Assembly (NCBI GenBank): GCA_019119635.1
Contig: DWWP01000015.1
Coordinates: forward strand, 1-64,000
DNA: 64,000 nt
Reading direction: 5' to 3'
Source of the DNA: Candidatus Dietzia intestinipullorum
GTDB lineage: Bacteria > Actinomycetota > Actinomycetes > Mycobacteriales > Mycobacteriaceae
Shown: positions 23,845-34,150 of the stretch, one piece after another
How positions within the stretch are numbered: the stretch's first letter is position 1
How the letters are laid out: each line of letters opens with the position of its first letter
Made by a program: the position numbers and the translations under genes
The notes under the pieces: model-generated
Seen by the model: only the letters and a program-made list of their open reading frames with translations
Databases searched by the model: none
What the model was told of the DNA's origin: nothing

Positions 23845-25050
23845 TCAGCCGACGTAGGGCGGCGTGCGGCGGAGTTCACCGCGCGCGATCGTCCGGCGGT
23901 GCACCGCATCGGGCCCGTCGACGATCCGCAGTGCGCGCGCCCACGCGTAGAAGTACGCGAGCGGGGTGTCCCCGGAGACGCCCGCGCCGCCGAATATCTC
24001 GATGGCCCGGTCGATCACCGTGCACGCCACCCGGGGCGCGATCACCTTGATCGCCGAGATCTCGAAGCGCGCGTCCTTGGCGCCGACGGTGTCGATCATC
24101 CAGGCGCAGTGCTGTACCTGCAGCCGCGCCTGGTCGATCTCGATCCGCGAGTTGGCGATGTGTTCCTGCACCACACCCTGCTCGGACAGGTACCCGCCGA
24201 ACGCGTGGCGGGATTTGGCGCGGTCGACCATCAGTGCCAGCGCGCGCTCGGCCATGCCGATCGCCCGCATGGCGTGGTGGATGCGGCCGGGCCCCAGGCG
24301 GGCCTGGGCGATCGCGAAGCCGGCGCCCTCGTCGCCGAGCAGGTTCTCGGCGGGCACCCGGACGTCGTCGAACACGAGCTCGCAGTGCCCGTGCTGGTCC
24401 TGATAGCCGAACAGGGGGAGGTTGCGCTCGATGGTCAGCCCCGGGGTGTCCCGCGGCACGAGGACCATCGACTGCTGCCGGTGGGTCTCGGCGTCCGGGT
24501 CAGTCTTGCCCATGACGATGAGGATCTCGCAGCGCGTGTCTGCCACGCCGGTGATCCACCACTTGCGGCCGTTGATCACGTACTCGTCGCCCTCGCGGCG
24601 GATCACCGTCTGGACGTTGGTCGCGTCGGAGGACGCGACGTCGGGCTCGGTCATGGCGTACGCCGAGCGCATCGTGCCCTCCTTGAGCGGCTCGAGGTAC
24701 TCGGCCTTCTGCGCGTCGGTGCCGAACAGGTGGAGGGTCTCCATGTTGCCGGTGTCGGGCGCCTGGGAGTTGATGGCCTCGGGCGCGATGACGGGCGACC
24801 AGCCGGTGATCTCCGAGACCGAGGCGAACTCGAGGTTGGAGATGCCGGACCACTCGGGCAGGAAGAGGTTCCACAGCCCGCGGCGGCGGGCCTCGTCCTT
24901 GAGGTCCTCCATCACCGGCGGGTAGGCGTTGTCGCCGTGCTCGCGCAGGTACTCGCGCCACACCGGCTCCGCGGGGAACACATGCTCACGCATGAACTCC
25001 CACATGTTCTCCTGCAGCTCCACGCTGCGCTGGCTGTATGCGAATTCCAT
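23845..25050 (-). CDS. Acyl-CoA dehydrogenase
   Basis: 'AMTEPDVASSDATNVQT', 'EYVINGRKWWITG', 'EIFGGAGVSGDTPLAYFYAWARALRIVDGPDAVHRRTIAR'. Confidence 0.93.
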   Translation of the reverse strand: MEFAYSQRSVELQENMWEFMREHVFPAEPVWREYLREHGDNAYPPVMEDLKDEARRRGLWNLFLPEWSGISNLEFASVSEITGWSPVIAPEAINSQAPDTGNMETLHLFGTDAQKAEYLEPLKEGTMRSAYAMTEPDVASSDATNVQTVIRREGDEYVINGRKWWITGVADTRCEILIVMGKTDPDAETHRQQSMVLVPRDTPGLTIERNLPLFGYQDQHGHCELVFDDVRVPAENLLGDEGAGFAIAQARLGPGRIHHAMRAIGMAERALALMVDRAKSRHAFGGYLSEQGVVQEHIANSRIEIDQARLQVQHCAWMIDTVGAKDARFEISAIKVIAPRVACTVIDRAIEIFGGAGVSGDTPLAYFYAWARALRIVDGPDAVHRRTIARGELRRTPPYVG

Positions 25051-25093
25051 GGTTCTACTCCTGTCGAGGGCGAAGTGGGTGTCGGTTAGCGCG

Positions 25094-25933
25094 TCAGTGC
25101 ATGGTCATGCCGCCGTCGACGGTGAGGGTGGTCGCGGTGATGAACGACGCCGCGTCCGAGGCCAGGAAGACGAGGGCGGCGTCGAGCTCGGGCTGCAGCC
25201 CGAGCCTGCCGAACACGGTGCTCGACGTGATGTCGTCGAGCATGGGCGCGGGGATCTCGTCGGTCATCTCGGAGGCGAAGTACCCGGGAGCCAGCGCGTT
25301 GACGCGGATCCCCCGCCTGCTCCCCCACTGCGCCGCGAGGTCGCGGGTCAGCCCGAGCACCGCGGCCTTGGTGGCCGAGTACGCGGCCTGGGGCGCGAAG
25401 CCGGCGGTGAGCCCCAGGACGCTGGCGATGTTGACGATGCTCGATCCCGGCCCCATCACGGCAGCGCACTCCTTGGCCGCCCAGTACGCACCGCTCAAGT
25501 TCACGTCCACCACGGAACGGAACTGCTCGGGGCTCTCCTTGAGCGCGGGCACAGCGGTCCCCAGTCCGGCGTTGTTGACCAGGATGTCGAGACGACCGTG
25601 CTCCTCCGTCGCGGCGCGGGCCATGGCCGCGCACTGCTCGGGGTCGGCCACGTCGCAGCTCACGGTGGAGGCGCGCCCTCCGGCGCCCCGGATCTCGTCG
25701 GCGAGCGCCTCGAGGCGCTCCTTCCTGCGGGCGGCGAGCACGACCGTCGCCCCTGCCGAGGACAGAGCGCGGGCGAAGCCGGCGCCCAGCCCTGACGAGG
25801 CGCCGGTGACGATCGCGACCCGGCCGTCCAGACGGAACCGGTCGAGAACCGGGACGCGGGCGCCGGAGACGTCGCCCGTGCGGGGATCCACGGGCGCGGG
25901 CTGGTCGGTCATGTACTCCTCCATCGCGGTCAT
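25094..25933 (-). CDS. SDR family oxidoreductase
   Basis: 'AIVTGASSGLGAGFARAL', 'VNNAGLGTAVPALKES', 'YSATKAAVLGLTRDLAAQ'. Confidence 0.9.
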   Translation of the reverse strand: MTAMEEYMTDQPAPVDPRTGDVSGARVPVLDRFRLDGRVAIVTGASSGLGAGFARALSSAGATVVLAARRKERLEALADEIRGAGGRASTVSCDVADPEQCAAMARAATEEHGRLDILVNNAGLGTAVPALKESPEQFRSVVDVNLSGAYWAAKECAAVMGPGSSIVNIASVLGLTAGFAPQAAYSATKAAVLGLTRDLAAQWGSRRGIRVNALAPGYFASEMTDEIPAPMLDDITSSTVFGRLGLQPELDAALVFLASDAASFITATTLTVDGGMTMH

Positions 25934-27006
25934 GCTCCGCGGGTGTCGAGAATCGAGTGGCCGTATTCGACCAGCTCACGGATCTGCGGGCCGATGTCGC
26001 CGAAGTCCTGACCCGCCATGTCGCCGGCCTCGGAACGGGTGGCCACCCCCTGGGCGATCGCGGCGAACTTGAAGGTGGCGAATCCCAGGTACCAGGGCAG
26101 CTCCTCCGGGTCGGTGCCGGTGGCCGCGCAGTACCGGTCCAGCAGCCGCCGCGGCCCGGGCCACCCCGGCCCGGTGGTCAGGCTCGGGATGAGCGGCACC
26201 TCCGGGCCGTCCGGATCGCCCCAGTACAGGACCGTCTGGGCCAGGTCCGCCACCGGGTCACCGAGGGTGGACAGCTCCCAGTCGAGGATCGCCTTGATGC
26301 GTCCCGGGTCGTCGGGGTCGACCACGCAGTTGTCCATGCGGTAGTCACCGTGGATGATCCGCGACGACGGCGAGGTGGGCATGTCCTGTCGGAGCCGCTC
26401 CGCGAGCACGGGGAGCCGGTCTGCGCGGACGGAGTCGGTGGCCTTCTCCGACTGGCCCAGCCAGCGCCTCAGCTGTCGTTCCAGATAGCCGTCCGGGCGA
26501 CCGAGGTCCCCCAGCCCCACGGCGTCCTGGTCGACGGCGTGGAGCGCGACCAGCGCGTCGATCTGGGCGTCGGCCATGGCGGCCTTGTCGTCGTCGTCCT
26601 CGGCGTAGCCCTCCGGCAGCCGGTCGCGGATGACGTGGCCGTCCACCTTCTCCATCACGTAGTACGGCACCCCGAGATCCTCCCCGGAGGTCTCGCTGAG
26701 CAGGATCTTCGCGACCGGGACGTCGGTCGATGCCAGCCCCTGCTGGATGCGGGCCTCGCGGGCCATGTCGTGCGCGCTGGGCAGGAGGTCGCCGGTGGGC
26801 GGCCGGCGCAGGATCAGTTCGCCGGCGTCGGAGCGCAGGGTGAAGGTGAGGTTGGACTTGCCGCCCGCGATGAGTTCGGCGGTGAAGTCGGTCCAGGCCC
26901 CCTCGCCCGTGGCGGCGGCGATCCTGGGGCCGACGAGGTCGGGGCGGAGCAGTTCGTCGACGGGGAGATCGGTGGTCTGTGCGTCTGGGTCTGTCATCAG
27001 CCTCAT
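25930..27006 (-). CDS. Phosphotransferase (APH) family protein, acyl-CoA metabolism type
   Basis: 'GGKSNLTFTLRSDAGELILRRPP', 'IIHGDYRMDNCVVDPDDPGRIKAILDWELSTLGDP'. Confidence 0.9.
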   Translation of the reverse strand: MRLMTDPDAQTTDLPVDELLRPDLVGPRIAAATGEGAWTDFTAELIAGGKSNLTFTLRSDAGELILRRPPTGDLLPSAHDMAREARIQQGLASTDVPVAKILLSETSGEDLGVPYYVMEKVDGHVIRDRLPEGYAEDDDDKAAMADAQIDALVALHAVDQDAVGLGDLGRPDGYLERQLRRWLGQSEKATDSVRADRLPVLAERLRQDMPTSPSSRIIHGDYRMDNCVVDPDDPGRIKAILDWELSTLGDPVADLAQTVLYWGDPDGPEVPLIPSLTTGPGWPGPRRLLDRYCAATGTDPEELPWYLGFATFKFAAIAQGVATRSEAGDMAGQDFGDIGPQIRELVEYGHSILDTRGA

Positions 27007-27042
27007 CCTCGCAATTCGTCAGCGGTCGGGGTTGTCATCTGC

Positions 27043-28386
27043 CTAGTCCTGGCCGACCCGGTGCAGGTCGCCGCCCTTTGTCTCCTTCATGAGCGCCGTC
27101 GCGATGACGGTGCAGACGCAGAGCGCGATGATGTAGGCGCTGATCATCCAGTAGACGTCCCACTGGATGAACGGGGCGTTGAGGTACGGCGCGCTGCCGC
27201 CGAAGACCGCGACGCTCAGGGAGTAGGCGAACCCGATGCCGGCCGAGCGCATCTTGGTGGGGAACGCCTCGGACATGAACGACGAGAGGATCGAGCCGGC
27301 GGCGGCGACGAAGGTCATGGCGATCAGCGAGGCCACGAAGAGGGTCCACGGCTCGTCCGTGATCATCCCCATGAGCGAATGCGTGGTGAGGATGGTGCCC
27401 GCGGCGAAGATGTAGATCACCGGGCGGCGGCCGATCTTGTCCGAGAGCAGGCCCCACAGCGGCAGGGTGCACAGGGCGACCAGCTGGCTGGCGAAGATCG
27501 CCCAGAACGCGCTGCCCGAATCCATGTCCTGCTGGGTGATGGCGAACGTGGAGGCGTACGAGCTCCAGGTGTAGTGGGCGACGGTGATGCCGGAGACCAT
27601 GGCCACGACGAGGGCGATGGCGCGGGCCATCCGGCCCTTGGAGAACGTCACGACCGGGGAGTCCTGGTCCGCGGCGGCGACGGTCTCGGCCTTGTCGAAC
27701 ACGTCCGACTCCTCCATGCCCGCACGCAGGTACAGGACGAAGAGCGCGAACACCGCACCGAGCCAGAACGGGATGCGCCAACCCCACTCGCCGACGGCGG
27801 ATTCGGAGAGCACCTCGGTGATACCGCCGCCGATGCCGTAGGCGATCACGGTGCCGCCCATGATGGCGACAAAGACGAGGCTCCCCCACATGCCGCGACG
27901 GTGCGGGGGCGCGATCTCGGCGACGTAGCTGTACGCGGTGGCGGACTCGCCGCCGTGCGCGAACCCCTGGACCATCCGGCACAGCAGGAGCAGCAGGGAG
28001 GCGAAGACGCCGAGCGTCTCGTAGCTGGGCAGCAGGCCGATGAGCAGGCTCGCGCTGGCCATCATGAGCATCGTGAAGATGAGGACGTACTTGCGGCCCT
28101 TGACGTCGGCGACGCGGCCGAACACGATCCCGCCGAGCGGACGCATGAGGAAGCCGACCGCGAACACGGCCAGGGTGGCCAGGAGCGCTGAGACCGGGTT
28201 CTCGTTGTTGAACATCACGGCGGCGATGTACGGCGCGAACACCGCATACGCGGTCCACTCGTACCACTCGAACAGCTGCCCGGTGGTGCTGGCGGCCAAT
28301 GAGCGGAGGGCGTTGGTGTTGCCGCGCGTGGACTGCGTCGGGCTTCCCTCTGCGGGCAGGTCGGGGTGGGAGGTGGCCTCGGCCAT
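27043..28386 (-). CDS. MFS transporter, metabolite:H+ symporter (MHS) type
   Basis: 'GQLFEWYEWTAYAVFAPYIAAVMF', 'GFLMRPLGGIVFGRVADVKGRK', 12-TM pattern. Confidence 0.9.
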   Translation of the reverse strand: MAEATSHPDLPAEGSPTQSTRGNTNALRSLAASTTGQLFEWYEWTAYAVFAPYIAAVMFNNENPVSALLATLAVFAVGFLMRPLGGIVFGRVADVKGRKYVLIFTMLMMASASLLIGLLPSYETLGVFASLLLLLCRMVQGFAHGGESATAYSYVAEIAPPHRRGMWGSLVFVAIMGGTVIAYGIGGGITEVLSESAVGEWGWRIPFWLGAVFALFVLYLRAGMEESDVFDKAETVAAADQDSPVVTFSKGRMARAIALVVAMVSGITVAHYTWSSYASTFAITQQDMDSGSAFWAIFASQLVALCTLPLWGLLSDKIGRRPVIYIFAAGTILTTHSLMGMITDEPWTLFVASLIAMTFVAAAGSILSSFMSEAFPTKMRSAGIGFAYSLSVAVFGGSAPYLNAPFIQWDVYWMISAYIIALCVCTVIATALMKETKGGDLHRVGQD

Positions 28387-28434
28387 GTCGATTCCCTTCG
28401 GGGTGGGTTCAGGAGCTGTGAGGGCGGGGGCGGT

Positions 28435-30105
28435 TCAGGAGCTGCGGGAGGGGCTGTGCTCGTCGCGGAGTTCGCGACGACGGATCTTGCCGGTCTGGGT
28501 CTTGGGCAGTTCCGCGACCACGTGGACCTCGACCGGGCGCTTGTAGGCGGCGAGCCTGGAGCCGGCGAAGGCGATCAGCTCGTCCTCCGTGGCGGCCCGG
28601 CCGGCCTTGAGGGAGGCGAAGGCGACCACCTTCTCGCCGCGGTACTCGTCGGGGAGCCCGACGACGGCGGCCTCGAAGACCGCGTCGTGCTCGTACAGTG
28701 CGTCCTCGACCTCGCGAGGCCAGACCTTGTAGCCGGAGGAGTTGATCTGGTCCTTGAGCCTGTCCACGAGGTAGACCCACCCGTCGGAGTCCATGACGGC
28801 GACGTCCCCGGTGTGGAGCCGGCCGCCGGGCATGGTCGACCGCGTGGCCTCCTCGTTGCGCCAGTAGCCGGAGACGATCTGCGGCCCGGACAGGACCAGC
28901 TCGCCCTGCTCGCCGGGGCTGACGGTCCGGCCGTCGAGGCCCACCACCTGTGCGTCGATCCCCGGCAGCGGGACCCCGATGGACAGCGTGCCGCTCGACT
29001 CGTCGACGGGCGCTCGCGCCCCGGGCGGCACGGCGATGACCCCGGAGGTCGTCTCGGTCATCCCGTAGCCGTTGTGGATGTAGTGCCCGAAGCGCTGCCG
29101 GAAGCGGTCGACGGTCGATGGCGGGATCGGCGCCCCGCCGCTGTAGAGCGTCTTGACCGAGGCGAAGTGCTCCGGCCCCGCCTCCTCCAGTCGCATCAGC
29201 GCGTTGTAGGCGGTGATCGACCCGATCGTGTAGGTGACGCCGTGTTCGGAGAACGCGTCGAGCGTGACCTCGGGCCGGAAGCGTCCGGCGAAGACGAGCG
29301 TGGCGTCCTCGATGAGCCCGAGGGTCGCGTTGATGACCGCGCCGGTGATGTGGAACAGCGGAGCGATCGCCAGGACGACGTCGCCGGGCACGACCCCGAC
29401 GAAGTCGGCGAAGCTGCGGGCCACGGCCGCGACGTTGGCGTGGGAGTTCATCGCGCCCTTGGGCGGGCCGGTCGTCCCGGAGGTGTATGTCAGAAGTGCG
29501 AGATCGTCCGGGGAGATCGTGACGGGCTCCGGGCTCCGCCCCGCGTTCTCGCTGATGACGGTCATCAGGTCGCCGTCAACCGAGGCGTCCACCGTCTGGC
29601 CGGGGGCGAACGCCCGGGGGTCGTTCCTGGTCTGCAGATCCCGTTCGCTGGTGCTCAGGATCCAGCCGGCGCGGGTCCCGGCCACGCTGTCGCGGATCGC
29701 GGGCACGTCCGCGTCGGTCGCGATGATCCCGACGGCACCGGAGTCCTCGACCGGCATGCGCAGTTCGCGGCCGAAATACATGGGGTTGAGCACCACCGCC
29801 GCGGCGCCGATCTTCCACAGCGCGAGCATGGCGATCGCGTATTGCGGGACGTTCTGCAGGTGGATGCCGACGTGCTCGCCGGACCCGACGCCCCGGTCCT
29901 GCAACGCTGCGCCGAGCGCGTCGGACATCCGGTCGACCTCGCGCGCGGTCAGGGCCGTGTCGAAGTAGGCGATGGCGACGCGGTCGGGCGCGGCGTCGAC
30001 CCGGCGGCGCCACGCCTCGACCAGCGATGTCGGCTGCAGCACGGCACTCTCGTCGAGGCCCGGGCGGTACAGCGCCCGCCACGGACGCGACTCGTCTCGG
30101 GTCAT
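28435..30105 (-). CDS. Acyl-CoA synthetase (AMP-dependent ligase)
   Basis: Start MTRDESRPWRALYRPGLDE; 'LLTYTSGTTGPPKGAMNSH', 'NGYGMTETTS', 'RLKDQINSSGYKVWPREVE'. Confidence 0.93.
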   Translation of the reverse strand: MTRDESRPWRALYRPGLDESAVLQPTSLVEAWRRRVDAAPDRVAIAYFDTALTAREVDRMSDALGAALQDRGVGSGEHVGIHLQNVPQYAIAMLALWKIGAAAVVLNPMYFGRELRMPVEDSGAVGIIATDADVPAIRDSVAGTRAGWILSTSERDLQTRNDPRAFAPGQTVDASVDGDLMTVISENAGRSPEPVTISPDDLALLTYTSGTTGPPKGAMNSHANVAAVARSFADFVGVVPGDVVLAIAPLFHITGAVINATLGLIEDATLVFAGRFRPEVTLDAFSEHGVTYTIGSITAYNALMRLEEAGPEHFASVKTLYSGGAPIPPSTVDRFRQRFGHYIHNGYGMTETTSGVIAVPPGARAPVDESSGTLSIGVPLPGIDAQVVGLDGRTVSPGEQGELVLSGPQIVSGYWRNEEATRSTMPGGRLHTGDVAVMDSDGWVYLVDRLKDQINSSGYKVWPREVEDALYEHDAVFEAAVVGLPDEYRGEKVVAFASLKAGRAATEDELIAFAGSRLAAYKRPVEVHVVAELPKTQTGKIRRRELRDEHSPSRSS

Positions 30106-30129
30106 CGTTGGCCTCCGTTCCTTCGCCTC

Positions 30130-30147
30130 ACCGAACGATCGCTCGGT
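30130..30147. promoter_or_regulatory. Candidate TetR-family operator, near-perfect 18-bp palindrome
   Basis: accgaacgatcgctcggt in the divergent intergenic region of acyl-CoA synthetase and TetR genes; 16/18 symmetric positions. Confidence 0.65.
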
Positions 30148-30229
30148 CTGTTGTAGTGTTGCGTGAGACACACCACATGTCAAGCGCGGGATGCCGACGT
30201 TGACGCGACGATCGAGGAGAATCCATCCG

Positions 30230-30859
30230 ATGAGCGAGTGGCGAGAGTTCGGACCCGACAGCCTGTCCCCACCGCTCCGGGCTGCTCTGGGCGTGTTTGC
30301 GCAGCACGGATACCACGGCGCCTCGATCCGGAGCATCGCCGAGGCGGCCGGATTGTCGGTGCCCGGTCTCTATCACCACCACCGGTCCAAGCAGGCGATC
30401 CTGGCGGCCGTGGTGGATGCCGCGATGCGGGAGATGATCGAGCACACCAGCGCGGCCGTCGATGACGCCGGGGAGGATCCCGTGTCGCGCTTCGAGAACC
30501 TGGTGGAGTGCCTGGCCCGCTTCCACATGGCCCGGCGTGACCACGCGTTCGTGGCGTCCACCGAGATGCGGAGCATGGCGCCCGACGTCCGGGCCCATCA
30601 CATCGGTCAGCGCGACCGCCAGCAGGCGATGATCGAGGAGACCATCCGGGACGGCGTCGCCTCGGGCGAGTTCTCGTGTGCGTACCCGGAGGACGCCGCC
30701 CGGGCCATCGCCTCCCTGTGCGTGGCGATCGCGACCTGGTACCGGCCGGACGGCCCCGCGACCGCCGACGAGGTGGTGGCCCGCCATCTGGGGTTCGCCC
30801 GCGGCATGGTCGGCGCCGAGACGACCGCGCCCGCCGGGCCCCCCGGAGCGCGCTCCTAA
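30230..30859 (+). CDS. TetR family transcriptional regulator
   Basis: 'ALGVFAQHGYHGASIRSIAEAAGLSVPGLYHHHRSKQAILAAV' HTH; divergent to catabolic cluster. Confidence 0.92.
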   Translation: MSEWREFGPDSLSPPLRAALGVFAQHGYHGASIRSIAEAAGLSVPGLYHHHRSKQAILAAVVDAAMREMIEHTSAAVDDAGEDPVSRFENLVECLARFHMARRDHAFVASTEMRSMAPDVRAHHIGQRDRQQAMIEETIRDGVASGEFSCAYPEDAARAIASLCVAIATWYRPDGPATADEVVARHLGFARGMVGAETTAPAGPPGARS

Positions 30860-31593
30860 CGACGCCGCCGGCGCCGCCCCGTGTCCCGCGGACTCCGCCC
30901 CGCCACCTGCGCACCGCGCTGCGATCGCGCCCCGGCCTTCGCCGCCGCCTTGTCCCGAGCGTTGCGCTTTGCCGCCGGCGCCTCAGCCCCGCCGCGGGAC
31001 GTCGACGCGGTGCGCCCGCGGACGATCCCCACGAACTCGTCGATCAGCTCGTCGCCCTCGCGAGCGGGCGACCACGCGATCCCCATCCGCGTGGCCCGTA
31101 CGCCCTCCAGGGGCCGCTCCACCACGTCACGGCGGCTCAGCGAGCGGGCGTACGGCAACGGCAGGACCAGGAGACCGGCCCCGGCCGCGACCACGTCCAC
31201 GGCCCCCGAGACCTCGTCGATGCTCGCGGAGACCGCGTCGACCGGGTCGAGCCACCGCTCGCCCTCGAGGTCCGCCGGGGTCAGGGTCGCGAACGCCGCG
31301 AGCGGGTGGTCCTTCTCCGCGAGCACCGCCATCGTCTCGGTGTACAGCGGCACCCTGAGCAGACCGGGCGGGGCGGACCTCGGGGCGTCGCCGGGCTCCC
31401 GCAGGAAGAGCACGTCGAAGCCGTGGTCCCCCGAACTCTGGGCCAGCCCTGATCGCGGATCACCGACGCGGCGCGCCGAGACCGGCACGTCGGGGCGGCG
31501 TTCGCGCCAACGGGTCAGCCACTTGTCGGGCTGGACGCCGGGGACGAAGCCGACGCGCAGGCGGGGGCCGGTGCCCGCGCTGTGATCGGTCAT
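30856..31593 (-). CDS. LysR-type substrate-binding domain protein lacking HTH, basic C-terminal tail
   Basis: 'LRVGFVPGVQPDKWLTRWRERRPDVPVSARRV' periplasmic-binding-like fold; tail ends RSPRDTGRRRRRR; no N-terminal HTH. Confidence 0.75.
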   Translation of the reverse strand: MTDHSAGTGPRLRVGFVPGVQPDKWLTRWRERRPDVPVSARRVGDPRSGLAQSSGDHGFDVLFLREPGDAPRSAPPGLLRVPLYTETMAVLAEKDHPLAAFATLTPADLEGERWLDPVDAVSASIDEVSGAVDVVAAGAGLLVLPLPYARSLSRRDVVERPLEGVRATRMGIAWSPAREGDELIDEFVGIVRGRTASTSRGGAEAPAAKRNARDKAAAKAGARSQRGAQVAGRSPRDTGRRRRRR

Positions 31594-31625
31594 CGGCCCC
31601 CGCCCGTCGTCCCGCGTCGCGGCTC

Positions 31626-32930
31626 TCAGCCCAGGATCTGCCAGTCCTCCAGCCCCTCGTACAGCGGCTTCGCCTTGGCGAGGACGCTCACGCGGTCGCG
31701 CAGCGCGGCGACGTCGGCGTCCTTCCCGCCGGCCAGCGCGGTGCCGATGACGTCGGCGACCTCGCGGAACTCCTCGGCCCCGAATCCGCGGGTGGCCAGC
31801 GCCGGGGTCCCGATCCGCAGGCCCGAGGTGACCATCGGCGGGCGCGGATCGAACGGCACGGCGTTGCGGTTGACCGTGATCCCCACCTCGTGCAGGAGGT
31901 CCTCCGCCTGCTGGCCGTCCAGCTGCGAGTTCCGCAGGTCCACCAGCACGAGGTGGACGTCGGTGCCGCCGGTGAGGACGGAGACGCCCGCGTCCGTGCA
32001 GTCCTGCTCGGTCAGCCGCTCCGCGAGGATCCGAGCGCCCTCCACCGTCCGCTGCTGGCGCTCACGGAACTGCTCGGTGCCGGCGATCTTCATGGCGGTG
32101 GCCTTGGCCGCGATCGCGTGCATGAGCGGGCCGCCCTGCTGCCCCGGGAAGACGGCGGAGTTGAGCTTCTTGAACAGCTCGAGGTCGTTGGTGAGGATCA
32201 TGCCCGAGCGGGGCCCGCCCAGCGTCTTGTGCACCGTCGTGGACACGACGTCGGCGTACGGCACCGGGCTGGGGTGCAGGCCCGCGGCCACCAGGCCCGC
32301 GAAGTGGGCCATGTCCACCCAGAGCTTGGCGCCCACCTCGTCGGCGATCGCGCGGAACGCCGCGAAATCCTGGGTGCGCGGGTAGGCGGACCACCCGGCG
32401 ATGAGGACGTCCGGCTTCTCCGCCAGCGCCATCTCGCGGACCGTGTCCATGTCCACCTGCATGGTCTCCGCGTCGACCTCGTAGGCCACCACGTCGTAGA
32501 GCTTGCCCGAGAAGTTGAGCTTCATCCCGTGCGTCAGGTGGCCGCCGTGTGCCAGCGACAGTCCCATGATCTTGGAGCCGGGAGCGGCCAGCGCCATGAG
32601 CACGGCGGCGTTGGCCTGCGCGCCCGCGTGCGGCTGCACGTTGGCGTACTTCGCACCGAAGACCTCCTTGGCGCGGTCGCGCGCGAGGTTCTCCACCACG
32701 TCCACGTGCTCACAGCCGCCGTAGTAGCGACGCCCCGGATAGCCCTCGGCGTACTTGTTGGTCAGCACCGACCCCTGCGCCTGGAGCACCGAGCGCGGCA
32801 CGAAGTTCTCCGAGGCGATCATCTCGAGGGTGTCCCGCTGCCGGGCCAGCTCGCCCGCCATCGCCTGGGCGACCTCCGGGTCCAGCTCGGACAGAGAGGC
32901 GGAGAACACGTCGGTATTCGGGTCGGTCAT
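31626..32930 (-). CDS. glyA: Serine hydroxymethyltransferase
   Basis: '[46 protein letters not shown]', '[18 protein letters not shown]'. Confidence 0.97.
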   Translation of the reverse strand: MTDPNTDVFSASLSELDPEVAQAMAGELARQRDTLEMIASENFVPRSVLQAQGSVLTNKYAEGYPGRRYYGGCEHVDVVENLARDRAKEVFGAKYANVQPHAGAQANAAVLMALAAPGSKIMGLSLAHGGHLTHGMKLNFSGKLYDVVAYEVDAETMQVDMDTVREMALAEKPDVLIAGWSAYPRTQDFAAFRAIADEVGAKLWVDMAHFAGLVAAGLHPSPVPYADVVSTTVHKTLGGPRSGMILTNDLELFKKLNSAVFPGQQGGPLMHAIAAKATAMKIAGTEQFRERQQRTVEGARILAERLTEQDCTDAGVSVLTGGTDVHLVLVDLRNSQLDGQQAEDLLHEVGITVNRNAVPFDPRPPMVTSGLRIGTPALATRGFGAEEFREVADVIGTALAGGKDADVAALRDRVSVLAKAKPLYEGLEDWQILG

Positions 32931-33097
32931 CGGTGCAGCTCCTCGCGTGTGGGCGTTCGCGACGGGGATCACGGGCAGGCCACTGAACACCTCGTCGTCG
33001 TCGACCCTCAGTCTAGTGCCCCCGCACCCGGGCTCCGCTTCCGCGTGATCGCCTGCCACAATCAGCGCATGGACTACGGCACCCCGAGGGCTCGGCC

Positions 33098-34030
33098 GTG
33101 AGCAGACATTCCGGCGACTACTCCCCCTACGTCGAGTTCGACCGTCGCAGCTGGCGACGCCTCCGACGCGCGATGCCCATGGTGCTCACCGAGCATGACC
33201 TCGAGGGGCTGCGCGGACTGGGCGAGCACCTGGACCTCGACGAGATCGCGGAGATCTACCTCCCCCTCAGCCGGCTCATCCACCTCCAGGTGGCCGCGCG
33301 GCACCGGCTCTTCCAATCCACGAACCTCTTCCTCGGCGAGGCCGAAGACGCCCCGATGCCGTTCGTGATCGGGGTGGCCGGCTCCGTGGCGGTGGGCAAA
33401 TCCACCTCCGCGCGTGTGCTGCGGGCACTGCTCACCCGGTGGGACTCCCACCCCCGCGTGGACCTCATCACCACCGACGGCTTCCTCTACCCCAACCGCG
33501 AACTGCAGCGTCGGCAGATCATGCACCGCAAGGGCTACCCGGAGTCCTACGACCGCCGGGCCCTGCTGAGGTTCGTCACCGAGGTCAAGTCCGGAGCGCC
33601 CGTCGTCCGCGCGCCGGTGTACTCGCACACCAAATACGACATCGTCCCTAACGAGCACATCGAGGTCCGGCGCCCGGACATCCTCATCGTCGAGGGACTC
33701 AACGTCCTGCAGACCGGTCCCCGGCTCATGGTGTCGGACCTGTTCGACTTCTCGCTCTACGTGGACGCCAAGATCGACGACATCGAGAACTGGTACATCG
33801 AGCGGTTCCTCGAGTTGCGCAGCACATCCTTCTCGAACCCGCACTCGCACTTCGCGCACTACGCCGACCTGTCCGACCAGGCGGCCCGACTGGCCGCGAG
33901 CGAGATCTGGAACTCCATCAACCGGCCCAACCTCGTGGAGAACATCCTGCCCACGCGGCCGCGCGCGACCCTGGTACTGCGCAAGAACTCCGACCACTCG
34001 ATCCAGCGCCTGCGCCTGCGCAAGATCTGA
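33098..34030 (+). CDS. coaA: Type I pantothenate kinase
   Basis: '[32 protein letters not shown]', '[18 protein letters not shown]', '[13 protein letters not shown]'. Confidence 0.97.
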   Translation: MSRHSGDYSPYVEFDRRSWRRLRRAMPMVLTEHDLEGLRGLGEHLDLDEIAEIYLPLSRLIHLQVAARHRLFQSTNLFLGEAEDAPMPFVIGVAGSVAVGKSTSARVLRALLTRWDSHPRVDLITTDGFLYPNRELQRRQIMHRKGYPESYDRRALLRFVTEVKSGAPVVRAPVYSHTKYDIVPNEHIEVRRPDILIVEGLNVLQTGPRLMVSDLFDFSLYVDAKIDDIENWYIERFLELRSTSFSNPHSHFAHYADLSDQAARLAASEIWNSINRPNLVENILPTRPRATLVLRKNSDHSIQRLRLRKI

Positions 34031-34138
34031 GCCCGCGCGGCGGCCCTGGGCAAGGCCGTCCTCCAGGGATTCGGGGCGTCACGTGCCGGCTACCTCATCG
34101 CCGGCTTCGAGGTCCCGCACACGCACATCCACGTCTTC
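34031..34138 (+). pseudogene. HIT-family protein fragment directly after the coaA stop
   Basis: Frame of coaA continues: [39 protein letters not shown]; contains HTHIHVFP. Confidence 0.65.
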
Positions 34139-34150
34139 CCCGCCAACCCC

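Noticed and set aside
25957-28191. 744-aa + strand ORF
   Set aside because: Shadow ORF opposite APH-like and MFS genes, biased Asp/Glu/His/Arg composition.
28366-30156. 596-aa + strand ORF
   Set aside because: Shadow of the acyl-CoA synthetase gene.
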